This document shows, one piece after another, positions 49,722-58,049 of a stretch of 64,000 nucleotides of DNA. Below the pieces are notes generated by a model, which searched no databases, was not told the origin of the DNA, and saw only the letters and a program-made list of their open reading frames with translations. The DNA comes from Streptomyces sp. BK340 (lineage in GTDB: Bacteria > Actinomycetota > Actinomycetes > Streptomycetales > Streptomycetaceae): the NCBI RefSeq assembly GCF_007827595.1, contig NZ_VISR01000014.1, positions 62,001-126,000 on the forward strand. The letters run 5' to 3'. The position numbers and the translations under genes were made by a program. Positions within the stretch are counted from its first letter, which is position 1. Each line of letters begins with the position of its first letter.

Positions 49722-50804
49722 ATGGCCGTACGAGCCGCCGTCCTGCCCGCCATCGGCGCCGCGCTGAAGATCACCGACATCGAGCTGCCCGAGCCGGGCC
49801 CCGGGCAGGTCCGCGTCCGCCTCGCCGCCGCCGGTGTCTGCCACTCCGACCTGTCCCTGTCCAACGGCACCCTGCGGGTGCCGGCCCCGGTGGTCCTCGG
49901 CCACGAGGGCGCCGGAACCGTCGTGGCCGTGGGCGAGGGCGTCACCCACGTGTCGCCCGGCACCCCCGTCGTCCTCAACTGGGCGCCGTCCTGCGGCACC
50001 TGCCACGCCTGCACGCTCGGCGAGGTCTGGCTGTGCGCCAACGCGCTCAACGGCACCGCCGACGTCTACGCCCGCACCGCCGACGGCACCGACCTCCACC
50101 CCGGTCTGAACGTGGCCGCGTTCGCCGAGGAGACCGTCGTCGCCGCCTCCTGCGTGCTGCCCCTCCCGGAGGGGGTCCCGCTCACCGACGCGGCCCTCCT
50201 CGGCTGCGCCGTCCTGACCGGCTACGGCGCCGTACACCACTCGGCCGGGGTCCGCCCGGACGAGACGGTCGCGGTGTTCGGCGTCGGGGGAGTGGGCCTG
50301 GCCACCCTCCAGTCCGCGCGCATCGCGGGCGCGTCCCGGATCATCGCCGTCGACGTCTCGCCGGAGAAGGAGGAACTGGCCCGCGCCGCCGGTGCCACGG
50401 ACTTCGTCCTCGCCTCCGACACCACCCCCCGCGAGATCCGCGCCCTCACCGACAAGCAGGGCGTCGACGTCTCCGTGGAGTGCGTGGGCCGCGCGGTCAC
50501 CATCCGCGCCGCCTGGGAGTCCACCCGCCGGGGCGGCCGTACGACGGTCGTCGGCATCGGCGGCAAGGACCAGGAGGTCACCTTCAACGCCCTGGAGATC
50601 TTCCAGTGGGGCCGCACGCTGTCCGGCTGCGTCTACGGCAACAGCGACCCGGCCCGCGACCTCCCGGTGCTCGCCGAACACGTACGGGAGGGCCGGCTGG
50701 ACCTCTCGGCCCTGGTCACCGACCGGATCGCCCTGGAGGGCATCCCGGCGGCCTTCGAGAACATGCTGGCGGGCAAGGGCGGCCGCTCCCTGGTGGTGTT
50801 CTGA
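49722..50804 (+). CDS. Zinc-dependent alcohol dehydrogenase
   Basis: 360 residues, class III-like MDR family. Catalytic zinc: Cys40 (GVCHSD) and His61/Glu62 (GHEGAG) with Cys in LLGCAVLTGYGA. Structural zinc: Cys91, 94, 97 and 105 (CGTCHAC...WLC). NAD site VFGVGGVGLATLQSARIAGA with the NAD-type acidic residue in AVDVSPEK. It is in one operon with the aldehyde dehydrogenase. Substrate not determined; medium-chain or aromatic alcohols are typical. Confidence 0.92.
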   Translation: MAVRAAVLPAIGAALKITDIELPEPGPGQVRVRLAAAGVCHSDLSLSNGTLRVPAPVVLGHEGAGTVVAVGEGVTHVSPGTPVVLNWAPSCGTCHACTLGEVWLCANALNGTADVYARTADGTDLHPGLNVAAFAEETVVAASCVLPLPEGVPLTDAALLGCAVLTGYGAVHHSAGVRPDETVAVFGVGGVGLATLQSARIAGASRIIAVDVSPEKEELARAAGATDFVLASDTTPREIRALTDKQGVDVSVECVGRAVTIRAAWESTRRGGRTTVVGIGGKDQEVTFNALEIFQWGRTLSGCVYGNSDPARDLPVLAEHVREGRLDLSALVTDRIALEGIPAAFENMLAGKGGRSLVVF

Positions 50805-50807
50805 CGG

Positions 50808-51740
50808 TCAGCCGACCTTCTCGGGTCGCGGCTCCCCGGCCGCGACCCGCCGGGTCCGCCCGCGCATCCGGGACCGGGACACCGCCACGCCCGCGAGGCA
50901 CAGCGCCCCGCCCACCAGCGTGAGCAGCCCCGGCACCTCGCCGAGCGCCAGCCACGACATCAGCACGACCAGCGCCGGAACGGCGTACGTCGTCGCGCCC
51001 ATCCGGCTGGCGGTGGTGCGGGCGAGGGCGTAGGCCCAGGTGGTGAAGGCGAGAGCGGTGGGAAAGACACCGAGATACACCATGTCGAGGGTGGCCGACA
51101 CCGGCGCGTGGGCGGCCTCCCGCACCAGCTGTCCGGTGAACGGCAGGCAGACCACGGCACCGACGAGGCACCCGTAGGTCGTCACCTGCAGGGCACTTCC
51201 GTGCCCGAGGGCCGGCTTCTGCGCGACGACCCCGCCGGCGTAGGCCACCGCCGCGAGCAGACACAGCACCACCCCGAACACCGAGGAACCGCCCCCGGCC
51301 GACATCGACAGCCCCACGGTCACGGCACCGGCGAACGACACGGCCATCCCCGCCAGCAGCCGGGGCGGCATCGGATCGCCGAGCAGCCTGGCACCGAGCA
51401 GGGCTATCAGCAGCGGGCCCACGTTCACGACGAGAGCGGCGGTGCCCGCGTCCACCTGCTGCTCACCCCAGTTCAGGACCACCATGTAGAACCCGAACCA
51501 CAGCACCCCGGACAGTCCGATGCCCCGCCACGCGCTCCTGGGCGGCAACCCCTCCCGCCGTACGGCACAGATGACGCCCAGCGCCACGGCCCCCGCGACG
51601 AGCCGTCCGAGCGCGAGCGCACCCGGCGAGTAGGCGTCCCCCGCGGTCCGGATCGCCACGAAGGCGGAGGCCCAGAGCACGACGGAGACGACGGCCGCGG
51701 CGGTGGCGAGCAGCTGTTGGCGTGGGGCGCTGTTCATCAT
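50808..51740 (-). CDS. EamA-family (DMT) transporter
   Basis: 310 residues with ten membrane segments in two EamA repeats (VVSVVLWASAFVAIRTAGDAYSPGAL ... and SVFGVVLCLLAAVAYAGGVVAQKPAL ...). It exports a metabolite or amino acid; the substrate is unknown. ATG 51740 is followed immediately by a second ATG at 51737, better placed for the AGGAG ribosome site. Convergent with the alcohol dehydrogenase gene, with 3 bp between stops. Confidence 0.88.
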   Translation of the reverse strand: MMNSAPRQQLLATAAAVVSVVLWASAFVAIRTAGDAYSPGALALGRLVAGAVALGVICAVRREGLPPRSAWRGIGLSGVLWFGFYMVVLNWGEQQVDAGTAALVVNVGPLLIALLGARLLGDPMPPRLLAGMAVSFAGAVTVGLSMSAGGGSSVFGVVLCLLAAVAYAGGVVAQKPALGHGSALQVTTYGCLVGAVVCLPFTGQLVREAAHAPVSATLDMVYLGVFPTALAFTTWAYALARTTASRMGATTYAVPALVVLMSWLALGEVPGLLTLVGGALCLAGVAVSRSRMRGRTRRVAAGEPRPEKVG

Positions 51741-51857
51741 GCTCCTGAGGCTAGGCAGCGAAAGGGCTACGGGCTGGCGGAAATCGGACGGTGTCGCTGG
51801 TTCCCCGTCGCTGTGGCCGGGCGGAGGTGGGGACGCTCCCCGGCGCCGGCCGGGTGC

Positions 51858-52035
51858 CGCTGCGCCCACCCGTGCCGCCCCCAGCGGCACGACTGCCCGC
51901 AGCTACGTGAGGATGACCGGGTCGCGGCGCCTGTGCAGCCGGCCGCACCGCAACTCGTCAGGGGCGCGGGACTGTGTCGACATGCGGCTCCGCCGCGTGG
52001 GCGCGACCAGCCCCCACGCACCCGCACCCGGCACA
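51858..52035. repeat. Streptomyces-type intergenic repeat region
   Basis: The 324-bp gap 51741-52064 has no gene. It contains GTGCCGC-CCCCA-GCGGCAC (51872-51890) followed by GACTGCCCGCAGCTACG, and further on CAGGGGCGCGGGACTGTG (from about 51959), GCGGCTCCGCCGCGTGGGCG and CGACCAGCCCCCACGCACCC. I recall these blocks from very many Streptomyces intergenic regions. The GGGGCGCGGG...CCAGCCCC arms can fold into a branched hairpin that could terminate transcription. Confidence 0.6.
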
Positions 52036-52064
52036 CCACCCAACCCACACCCCCGTAGCCGGAC

Positions 52065-52772
52065 TCAACCCAACCCCGCCGCCTCAATACCGAGCAACTC
52101 AAATAGCTCGTGCTCCCCCGACGGAGTCACCCTCACCGCCCGCTCGGAACCGATCCGCACGCACCAGCCCACGTCCAGCGCGTGCCGGCACAACGCGGCG
52201 CCCGCCGCACCCGCGAGGTGAGGACGGCGTTCGGTCCAGTCGAGACAGGCTCGGGCCAGGGGCCGCCGGACCGAACGGTCCAGCGGGATGCCCGCCGTAC
52301 CGAACCACTCCACCCCGGCGTCCGTCAGCGCGAACCCGGTGTCCTGCCGGAGCAGCCCACGCGAGGTCAGCGCATCCGTGACCGCGATGCCGAGCCGTCC
52401 GGCGAGATGGTCGTAACAGGTACGGCCCCGGGCCATGGCGGACCGGGAACTCGACTCCCGCAGCGAGCGCGGCCGTACGGCCGCTACAGGCACCTGCGCG
52501 GCAAGGTCCTCCACGAGCTGTGCCACACGAACGTCGGCCAGCCGCACATACCGGTGCCTGCCCTGCCGTTCCTCCGCGAGCAGGCCGCCGGCCACCAGCT
52601 TGCCCAGGTGCTCGCTCAGTGTGGACGCGGCGACGCCGGCATGCCGGGCCAGTTCCCCGGCGGTCCAGGCCCGTCCGTCCAGCAGCGCGAGCAGGCATGC
52701 TGCCCGCGTCTCGTCCGCGACCAGCGAGGCGAGTGCGGCGAGGCCGGCGGCCCGGGAGTCCTTGGCGGTCAT
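52065..52772 (-). CDS. ArsR-family winged-helix regulator
   Basis: 235 residues, larger than minimal ArsR. The DNA-binding part (SLVADETRAACLLALLDGRAWTAGELARHAGVAASTLSEHLGKLVAGGLL in fragments, about 12-75) is followed by a second domain with RTCYDHLAGRLGIAVTDAL, a Cys/His pair (CYDH) characteristic of a widespread uncharacterised subfamily. ATG 52772 is preferred; GTG 52790 is possible. Whether it senses a metal is uncertain: the classical CxC is missing. Confidence 0.85.
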   Translation of the reverse strand: MTAKDSRAAGLAALASLVADETRAACLLALLDGRAWTAGELARHAGVAASTLSEHLGKLVAGGLLAEERQGRHRYVRLADVRVAQLVEDLAAQVPVAAVRPRSLRESSSRSAMARGRTCYDHLAGRLGIAVTDALTSRGLLRQDTGFALTDAGVEWFGTAGIPLDRSVRRPLARACLDWTERRPHLAGAAGAALCRHALDVGWCVRIGSERAVRVTPSGEHELFELLGIEAAGLG

Positions 52773-52818
52773 GCCTTCAGCATGCGGCACCGATGCTTCG
52801 GCACCGGCCGAAGTGTCC

Positions 52819-53460
52819 TCACACGCTCTGCCGTACCTGCTCGTACTGCTGCGCCAGCCCGTCCAGCAGCGCGCTCAGCCCCGTCTCGAAGGCCCGCTCG
52901 TCGATCTTCTCCTGCTGCTCGGCGAGGAGGTGCGCCTGCCCGAGGTGGGGATAGTCGGCGGGGTCGTACGCGCTCGCGTCGTCCACGAAGCCCCCGGCGA
53001 ACGAGCCGAGCGCGGAGCCCATGATGAAGTACCGCATCAGCGCGCCGATGGACGTGGCCTGCGACGGCGGCCAGCCCGCCGCGACCATCGCGCCGTACAC
53101 GGCGTCGGCGAGCCGCAGCGCCGCGGGGCGGCGGCCGGGCCCGCGGGCGAGGACCGGGACGATGTTGGGATGGTCGCGCAGGGCGGCGCGGTAGGAGATC
53201 GCCCAGTCGTGCAGCGCGGTCCGCCAGTCCCGGACGTCCTCGAACATCGACAGGTCCACCAGAGCGCTCACCGAGTCGGCGACCGCCTCCAGGATCTCGT
53301 CCTTGGTGCGGAAGTGGTTGTAGAGCGAGGGCCCGCTCACCCCCAGCTCGGCGGCGAGTCGTCGGGTGGAGACGGTCGCCAGGCCCTCCGCGTCCACGAG
53401 TTCCCGTGCCGTCTCGACGATCCGGTCGGTGCTGAGGATGGGCTTGCGCGGTCGGGCCAT
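52819..53460 (-). CDS. TetR-family regulator of the acyl-CoA module
   Basis: 213 residues. Helix-turn-helix: IVETARELVDAEGLATVSTRRLAAELGVSGPSLYNHFRTKDEILEAV (in fragments). The C-terminal domain contains GALMRYFIMGSALGSFAGG. It is divergent from the acyl-CoA dehydrogenase across a 90-bp gap holding a 19-bp near-palindrome. The same operator is found before the ALDH/ADH pair, so this repressor probably controls both units; an acyl-CoA is a plausible ligand. Confidence 0.87.
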   Translation of the reverse strand: MARPRKPILSTDRIVETARELVDAEGLATVSTRRLAAELGVSGPSLYNHFRTKDEILEAVADSVSALVDLSMFEDVRDWRTALHDWAISYRAALRDHPNIVPVLARGPGRRPAALRLADAVYGAMVAAGWPPSQATSIGALMRYFIMGSALGSFAGGFVDDASAYDPADYPHLGQAHLLAEQQEKIDERAFETGLSALLDGLAQQYEQVRQSV

Positions 53461-53486
53461 GGCGCACATAGTAGGGCTGCAACAGG

Positions 53487-53505
53487 AAACTAGCAGTGCT
53501 AATTT
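53487..53505. promoter_or_regulatory. 19-bp operator between tetR and the acyl-CoA dehydrogenase
   Basis: AAACTAGCAGTGCTAATTT: 9-bp arms with one mismatch, 26 bp before tetR and 45 bp before the dehydrogenase start. Same sequence class as 48262-48280. Confidence 0.7.
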
Positions 53506-53550
53506 AAATGTCCGGCTTTCAAGATCCGTCTGGTGTGGGGTGATCTCGTG

Positions 53551-54702
53551 GTGAACCTGGGGCTCAGCGCGGAGCAGGTCGCGGTACGGCAGCTCGCCCG
53601 GGACTTCGTGGAGCGCGAGATCGCCCCGCACGTGGTCGCCTGGGACCGCGCCGAGGAGGTCGACCGTGGCATCGTGAAGAAGCTCGGCGAGGTCGGCTTC
53701 CTCGGTCTGACCATCGCAGAGGAGCGCGGCGGCTCGGGCGGCGACCACCTCGCGTACTGCCTGGTCACCGAGGAGCTGGGCCGCGGGGACTCCTCGGTCC
53801 GCGGCATCGTCTCGGTGTCCCTGGGCCTGGTCGCCAAGTCGATCGCGGCCCGGGGGAGCGAGGAGCAGAAGCGGCGCTGGCTGCCGGGCCTGACGTCGGG
53901 CGAGTACGTCGGCTGCTTCGGTCTCACCGAACCCGGCACCGGCTCCGACGCGGGCAGCCTCACCACCCGCGCGGTGCGCGACGGCGAAACCTACGTCCTC
54001 AACGGCACCAAGACGTTCATCACGAACGGCACCTGGGCCGACGTCGTCCTCCTCTTCGCCCGCTCCACGGACGCCCCCGGGCACAAGGGCGTCTCCGCCT
54101 TCCTGGTCCCCGCCGACACCCCCGGACTGACCCGCCGCGCCATCCACGGCAAGCTCGGCCTGCGCGGCCAGGCCACCGCCGAACTGGTCCTCGAGGACGT
54201 CCGGGTGCCCGCCTCCGCGCTGCTCGGCGAGGAGGGCAAGGGCTTCTCCGTCGCCATGTCCGCGCTGGCGAAGGGGCGGATGTCGGTGGCGGCGGGCTGT
54301 GTCGGCATAGCCCAGGCCGCGCTGGACGCGGCCGTGCGGTACGCCGGTGAGCGCGAGCAGTTCGGCAGGTCCATCGCCCATCACCAGCTGGTCCAGGAGC
54401 TGATCAGCGACATCGCCGTCGATGTGGACGCGGCCCGGCTGCTCACCTGGCGGGTCGCCGACCTCGTCGACCGCGGGCAGCCGTTCGCCGTCGAGTCCTC
54501 CAAGGCCAAGCTGTTCGCCTCCGAGGCGGCCGTACGCGCCGCCAACAACGCCCTTCAGGTCTTCGGCGGCTACGGCTACATCGACGAGTACCCGGCCGGC
54601 AAACTCCTGCGCGACGCCCGCGTGATGACCCTCTACGAGGGCACCACCCAGATCCAGAAGCTGCTCATCGGCCGGGCGCTCACCGGGGTCTCCGCCTTCT
54701 GA
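53551..54702 (+). CDS. Acyl-CoA dehydrogenase
   Basis: 383 residues, FAD-dependent. Family signatures: GCFGLTEPGTGSDAGSL (substrate/FAD region), FITNGTWADVVLLFAR, and the C-terminal YGYIDEYPAGKLLRDARVMTLYEGTTQIQKL, where the Glu of YEGTTQI is the catalytic base, as in short/branched-chain enzymes. It oxidises an acyl-CoA to the enoyl-CoA. GTG 53551 was chosen for GGGGTGA 7 nt upstream; GTG 53548 and GTG 53533 are alternatives. A hairpin terminator follows. Confidence 0.92.
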   Translation: MNLGLSAEQVAVRQLARDFVEREIAPHVVAWDRAEEVDRGIVKKLGEVGFLGLTIAEERGGSGGDHLAYCLVTEELGRGDSSVRGIVSVSLGLVAKSIAARGSEEQKRRWLPGLTSGEYVGCFGLTEPGTGSDAGSLTTRAVRDGETYVLNGTKTFITNGTWADVVLLFARSTDAPGHKGVSAFLVPADTPGLTRRAIHGKLGLRGQATAELVLEDVRVPASALLGEEGKGFSVAMSALAKGRMSVAAGCVGIAQAALDAAVRYAGEREQFGRSIAHHQLVQELISDIAVDVDAARLLTWRVADLVDRGQPFAVESSKAKLFASEAAVRAANNALQVFGGYGYIDEYPAGKLLRDARVMTLYEGTTQIQKLLIGRALTGVSAF

Positions 54703-54720
54703 GTACGCCCCTGAGTACTT

Positions 54721-54750
54721 CGGCGGATGTGGCGCGGGCCACGTCCGCCG
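54721..54750 (+). terminator. Hairpin after the acyl-CoA dehydrogenase gene
   Basis: CGGCGGATGTGGC / GCCACGTCCGCCG: 13-bp stem with one G-T pair and loop GCGG, followed by ATGCTTTCT. It lies just before the YiaA/B-like gene. Confidence 0.72.
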
Positions 54751-54762
54751 ATGCTTTCTCCC

Positions 54763-55050
54763 ATGAGTGACACACCCGTCAGACAGCAGAACACGGCCGC
54801 CTACTACGGCCAGGCCGTCGCCTCCTTCGCGGTCGCCATGGCGGCCACCGCCATCGGTATCCTCCGGCTGGACGCCGACGCCTGGGTCCGGGCCTTCCTG
54901 GCCATCGCCGTCCTCTATCTCGTCACGTCGGCCTTCACGCTCGCCAAGGTGATCCGGGACCGCCAGGAGGCCGGGCAGATCGTCAGCCGGGTCGACCAGG
55001 CCCGCCTGGAGAAGCTGCTCGCCGAGCACGACCCCTTCGAAAAGCTGTGA
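54763..55050 (+). CDS. YiaA/YiaB-family two-helix membrane protein
   Basis: 95 residues. Two membrane segments (YYGQAVASFAVAMAATAIGILRL and AWVRAFLAIAVLYLVTSAFTLAKVI) match the YiaAB two-helix domain, followed by a charged helical tail (RDRQEAGQIVSRVDQARLEKLL). Function unknown. ATG 54763 was chosen to begin MSDTPVRQQN. A hairpin separates it from the dehydrogenase. Confidence 0.78.
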   Translation: MSDTPVRQQNTAAYYGQAVASFAVAMAATAIGILRLDADAWVRAFLAIAVLYLVTSAFTLAKVIRDRQEAGQIVSRVDQARLEKLLAEHDPFEKL

Positions 55051-55080
55051 AAAGCGCCGGCAAGCTCCGAGCGGGCGCTC

Positions 55081-55094
55081 TAAGCGAGCGCTCA
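55081..55094. promoter_or_regulatory. 14-bp operator before the second acyl-CoA tetR
   Basis: TAAGCGAGCGCTCA, 49 bp before the start. It matches TAAGCGACTGCTTA in front of maoC (56277-56290): TAAGCGAnYGCTYA. Confidence 0.6.
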
Positions 55095-55143
55095 CCTTCG
55101 GCGGTATGGTGGTGTTCCTGTCACCGAGAGGGGCGAGCGAGCG

Positions 55144-55767
55144 ATGAGTACGGCGGAGGAGACGGCCGGCGGCGAGGTCGAGCCGTGGGAAGAGGTCACC
55201 CCTGACGCGGCCCGGCGACTGCTGGTCGCCGCCGTGGAGGCCTTCGCCGAGCGCGGCTACCACGCGACGACGACCCGCGACATCGCGGGCCGCGCCGGCA
55301 TGAGCCCGGCCGCGCTCTACATCCACTACAAGACCAAGGAAGAGCTGCTCCACCGGATCAGCCGGATCGGCCACGACAAGGCCCTGGACATCCTGCGGAC
55401 GGCGGCCCGGCGCGAGGGCACGGCCGCGGAGCGGCTCGCCGACGCCGTCAGCTCCTTCGTCCGCTGGCACGCCGGGCGGCGCACCACCGCGCGGGTCGTG
55501 CAGTACGAGCTCGAGGCGCTCGGCCCCGAGGCCCGCGCCGAGATCGTCGCGCTGCGCCGCCAGGTGGACGCCGAGGTGCGCGGGATCATCGATGACGGTG
55601 TGGCCTCCGGCGAGTTCGACGTGCCCGACGTGAAGGGCACCACCCTCGCCGTGCTGTCGCTGTGCATCGACGTGGCCCGCTGGTTCACCCTGGACGGCCC
55701 GCGCACTCCCGAGGAGGTCGGCGCGCTGTACGCCGACCTCGTGCTGCGGATGGTGGGCGCCGGGTGA
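55144..55767 (+). CDS. TetR-family regulator (fatty-acid type)
   Basis: 207 residues. Helix-turn-helix: AARRLLVAAVEAFAERGYHATTTRDIAGRAGMSPAALYIHYKTKEELLHRI (in fragments). The C-terminal domain, with FVRWHAGRRTTARVVQYELEAL and LCIDVARWF, is the kind seen in FadR/KstR2-like acyl-CoA-responsive repressors. ATG 55144 has GAGAGGGGCGAGCG upstream. It faces maoC convergently, but the two share an operator. Confidence 0.88.
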   Translation: MSTAEETAGGEVEPWEEVTPDAARRLLVAAVEAFAERGYHATTTRDIAGRAGMSPAALYIHYKTKEELLHRISRIGHDKALDILRTAARREGTAAERLADAVSSFVRWHAGRRTTARVVQYELEALGPEARAEIVALRRQVDAEVRGIIDDGVASGEFDVPDVKGTTLAVLSLCIDVARWFTLDGPRTPEEVGALYADLVLRMVGAG

Positions 55768-55789
55768 GGGCGCCCCTCCCGGACGGAAC

Positions 55790-56251
55790 TCAGAAGTAGT
55801 ACCGGGACACCGACTCCGCGACGCAGACCGGCTTGTCGCCGCCCTCGCGCTCGACGGTGAAGGCGACGGCCACCTGGACACCGCCCGGGACGTCCTCGAC
55901 GCCGGTGATCGTCGCGGTGGCGCGCAGCCGGGAGCCGACGGGGACGGGGGAGGGGAAGCGGACCTTGTTCGTCCCGTAGTTGACGCCCATCCGCACGCCC
56001 TCGACGTGGATGAGCTGCGGTCCGAAGAGCGGGAGCAGCGACAGCGTGAGGTAGCCGTGGGCGATGGTGGTCCCGAACGGGCCCGCCGCGGCCTTCTCCG
56101 GGTCCACGTGGATCCACTGGTGGTCCCCGGTGGCCTCCGCGAACAGGTCGATCCGCTTCTGGTCGATCTCCAGCCAGTCCGTGTGGCCCAGCTGCTCGCC
56201 CACCGCGCCCCTCAGTTCGTCGGGGGAGGTGAAGGTCCTCGGTTCTGCCAT
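55790..56251 (-). CDS. MaoC-family (R)-specific enoyl-CoA hydratase
   Basis: 153-residue hot-dog fold. The hydratase motif is FAEATGDHQWIHVDPEKAAAGPFGTTIAHGYLTLSLLP, with the catalytic Asp and His in GDHQWIH and the HG-containing turn. It hydrates trans-2-enoyl-CoA. ATG 56251 is preceded by GAGGCCGGGAACATG-type spacing. The operator at 56276 covers its promoter. It fits with the nearby acyl-CoA dehydrogenase as consecutive beta-oxidation-like steps. Confidence 0.9.
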   Translation of the reverse strand: MAEPRTFTSPDELRGAVGEQLGHTDWLEIDQKRIDLFAEATGDHQWIHVDPEKAAAGPFGTTIAHGYLTLSLLPLFGPQLIHVEGVRMGVNYGTNKVRFPSPVPVGSRLRATATITGVEDVPGGVQVAVAFTVEREGGDKPVCVAESVSRYYF

Positions 56252-56275
56252 GTTCCCGGCCTCTCGCTCGCAGGT

Positions 56276-56291
56276 CTAAGCGACTGCTTAG
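56276..56291. promoter_or_regulatory. 16-bp operator upstream of maoC
   Basis: CTAAGC-GACT-GCTTAG, perfect 6-bp arms, 25 bp before the maoC start codon. Same class as the site before tetR at 55081. Confidence 0.65.
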
Positions 56292-56367
56292 CATGGTCGG
56301 GTGCGGAGGTGATGTCAACGGATGCCGGGCCACCGGCCGGATGGTGTCGGTCGGTAGTCTCTGATGA

Positions 56368-56826
56368 GTGCCCCAGATTCCCGAGAAGATCCACGAGCTG
56401 ACCGTCGGCCAGCTGTCCGCGCGCAGCGGCGCCGCCGTCTCCGCGCTGCACTTCTACGAGTCCAAGGGGCTCATCACCAGCAGCCGCACCTCCGGAAACC
56501 AGCGCCGCTACACCCGCGACACGCTGCGCCGCGTCGCCTTCGTCCGCGCGGCCCAACGCGTCGGCATCCCGCTGGCGACCATCCGCGAGGCCCTCGCGCG
56601 ACTCCCTGAGGAACGCACCCCGACCCGCGAGGACTGGGCCCGGCTGTCCGAGGCGTGGCGCTCCGAGCTCGACGAACGCATCAAGCAGCTCAACCGGCTC
56701 CGCGACCACCTCACCGACTGCATCGGCTGCGGGTGCCTGTCCTTGGACACCTGTGTGCTGTCGAACCCCGATGACGTCTTCGGCGAACGGCGGGTGGGGT
56801 CACGTCTCATGGCCGAGGGCCGGTGA
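56368..56826 (+). CDS. soxR: Redox-sensitive regulator SoxR
   Basis: 152-residue MerR-family activator. The N-terminal helix-turn-helix with LTVGQLSARSGAAVSALHFYESKGLI and the C-terminal cluster motif CIGCGCLSLDTC (C-x2-C-x-C-x5-C) are those of SoxR, whose [2Fe-2S] cluster is oxidised by redox-active compounds such as actinorhodin-type antibiotics. The start is GTG 56368. No typical soxbox was located near it; targets are probably elsewhere (quinone reductases, oxygenases). Confidence 0.93.
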   Translation: MPQIPEKIHELTVGQLSARSGAAVSALHFYESKGLITSSRTSGNQRRYTRDTLRRVAFVRAAQRVGIPLATIREALARLPEERTPTREDWARLSEAWRSELDERIKQLNRLRDHLTDCIGCGCLSLDTCVLSNPDDVFGERRVGSRLMAEGR

Positions 56827-56958
56827 GCCGGAGGCCTGGCCGAGGCGGGAGACCTGGTAGAGGTCGATGCGCCGGCCGTCCCCCGTGCGCCGCAACAGCA
56901 CGCCGAGGCTGACTGTCAGCGCGGGACGGTCGGTGAACGAGAACTGGTGCGTCCCACG
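56800..56958 (-). pseudogene. Gene remnant between soxR and RNA ligase
   Basis: 53 sense codons on the minus strand with protein-like composition (GTHQFSFTDRPALTVSLGVL, then RIDLYQVSRLG), but no start codon: an in-frame TAA lies just upstream at about 56968. The 3' end overlaps soxR by 27 bp. It looks like the tail of a lost gene. Low certainty. Confidence 0.3.
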
Positions 56959-56981
56959 GGCGCAAGTTTACGACCGGTCGA

Positions 56982-58049
56982 CTATTCGTACTCGGTCCCG
57001 CCCTTGCGCGTCAGGTAGGCCGGGCTGACGGCCTTCGCGATCGCCCGGCCCCCGGTCACCCCGCTGTACCGCTCCACGAGGGGCCGTATCACCACGCCCT
57101 CCCGCAGATGCAGCCCCCGCCCGGACACCGTCTCCCGCCCGCTCGCGAACTCCAGCACCCGCTCGATGTCGTACGGCCCCGAGAAAAGCCGAGGCACCGA
57201 CGGCAGCTCACCGCCGAGGACTTCGGCCGCGTCCAGCCACCGCACCGTGCCGTCGATCTCGGCGGACACGTCGAACACCGCGTACCCCAGCGTCTCCCGC
57301 CGCCCGTCGGCCCCGTAGGTCAGGTCCTGCACCCCCGCCCCGTACACCTCGCCGAAGATGCCGACGCGGCGCGCCCCCAGCCGTTCGGCGAGCCTGGCCG
57401 CGACCTCGGCGACGCCGTGTCCGCGCACCGCCCGCCAGTACAGATTGCGCGGATCCTCCTTCAGGGCGAGGGACTTGGCGCCGAAGCCCTTGGAGGAGAC
57501 GTGCACCCGGTCCTCGCCGGCGAGATACGTCAGCAGGCAGGCCGAGCCGTGCAGCTTCTCGGTCAGGACCACATCCTCGCCCGCTGCGAAGATGTCGGGA
57601 AACCGCTGGATGTTCTCGATGTCCACCCAGGGCAGCAGATCGGGCGCGGACTCCACGTCCCCGTCCATCGTCGGCGGGACCGGCGGCACCCATTTGGTGA
57701 TGCCCAGCCGCCCGGCGAAGTCGGTCCCCTCGACCGCGGCCCGCGCCAGGTCCACGTCCGCCAGCGCCTTCGGCCGGCACACGATGCCCTGCGACAGCTC
57801 ACCCCGCAGCCGCACCGCCTTGACCCGGTTTGCGTCACCCCCCGCCAGCCGCCCGGTCAGCCCCAGCTCCTCGATCAGCCCCGGCGGAAGCACGGACTGC
57901 TCGGGGATGTAGACGGCGGCCTCGCCGGTGCGGTACGCACCCTTGGCGACGACGGCCCGGTACAGGCCGACCTGGGCCAACTCCAGCGCATCGGCGTTCG
58001 GATGTTCATGGACGGTCAGCACTTCGGCGGTGACGCGCAGCGTCGACAT
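56982..58049 (-). CDS. RNA ligase, Deinococcus DraRnl-like (Rnl5)
   Basis: 355 residues. An N-terminal OB-type domain (about 1-115; VTAEVLTVHEHPNADALELAQVG) is fused to a nucleotidyltransferase domain with motif I EKLHGSA (Lys165 adenylated), motif III IFGEVYG, motif IV EGVVIRP and motif V-type KAVSPAYL. This N-OB plus NTase order is that of DraRnl, which seals 3'-OH/5'-PO4 RNA ends in nicked duplexes. RNA repair or RNA processing is the presumed role. ATG 58049; divergent from the CxxCH protein gene. Confidence 0.86.
   Translation of the reverse strand: MSTLRVTAEVLTVHEHPNADALELAQVGLYRAVVAKGAYRTGEAAVYIPEQSVLPPGLIEELGLTGRLAGGDANRVKAVRLRGELSQGIVCRPKALADVDLARAAVEGTDFAGRLGITKWVPPVPPTMDGDVESAPDLLPWVDIENIQRFPDIFAAGEDVVLTEKLHGSACLLTYLAGEDRVHVSSKGFGAKSLALKEDPRNLYWRAVRGHGVAEVAARLAERLGARRVGIFGEVYGAGVQDLTYGADGRRETLGYAVFDVSAEIDGTVRWLDAAEVLGGELPSVPRLFSGPYDIERVLEFASGRETVSGRGLHLREGVVIRPLVERYSGVTGGRAIAKAVSPAYLTRKGGTEYE

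Noticed and set aside
48087..50681. Antisense open frame of 864 codons opposite the ALDH/ADH genes
   Set aside because: Covers two clearly conserved enzymes on the other strand and has no family resemblance.
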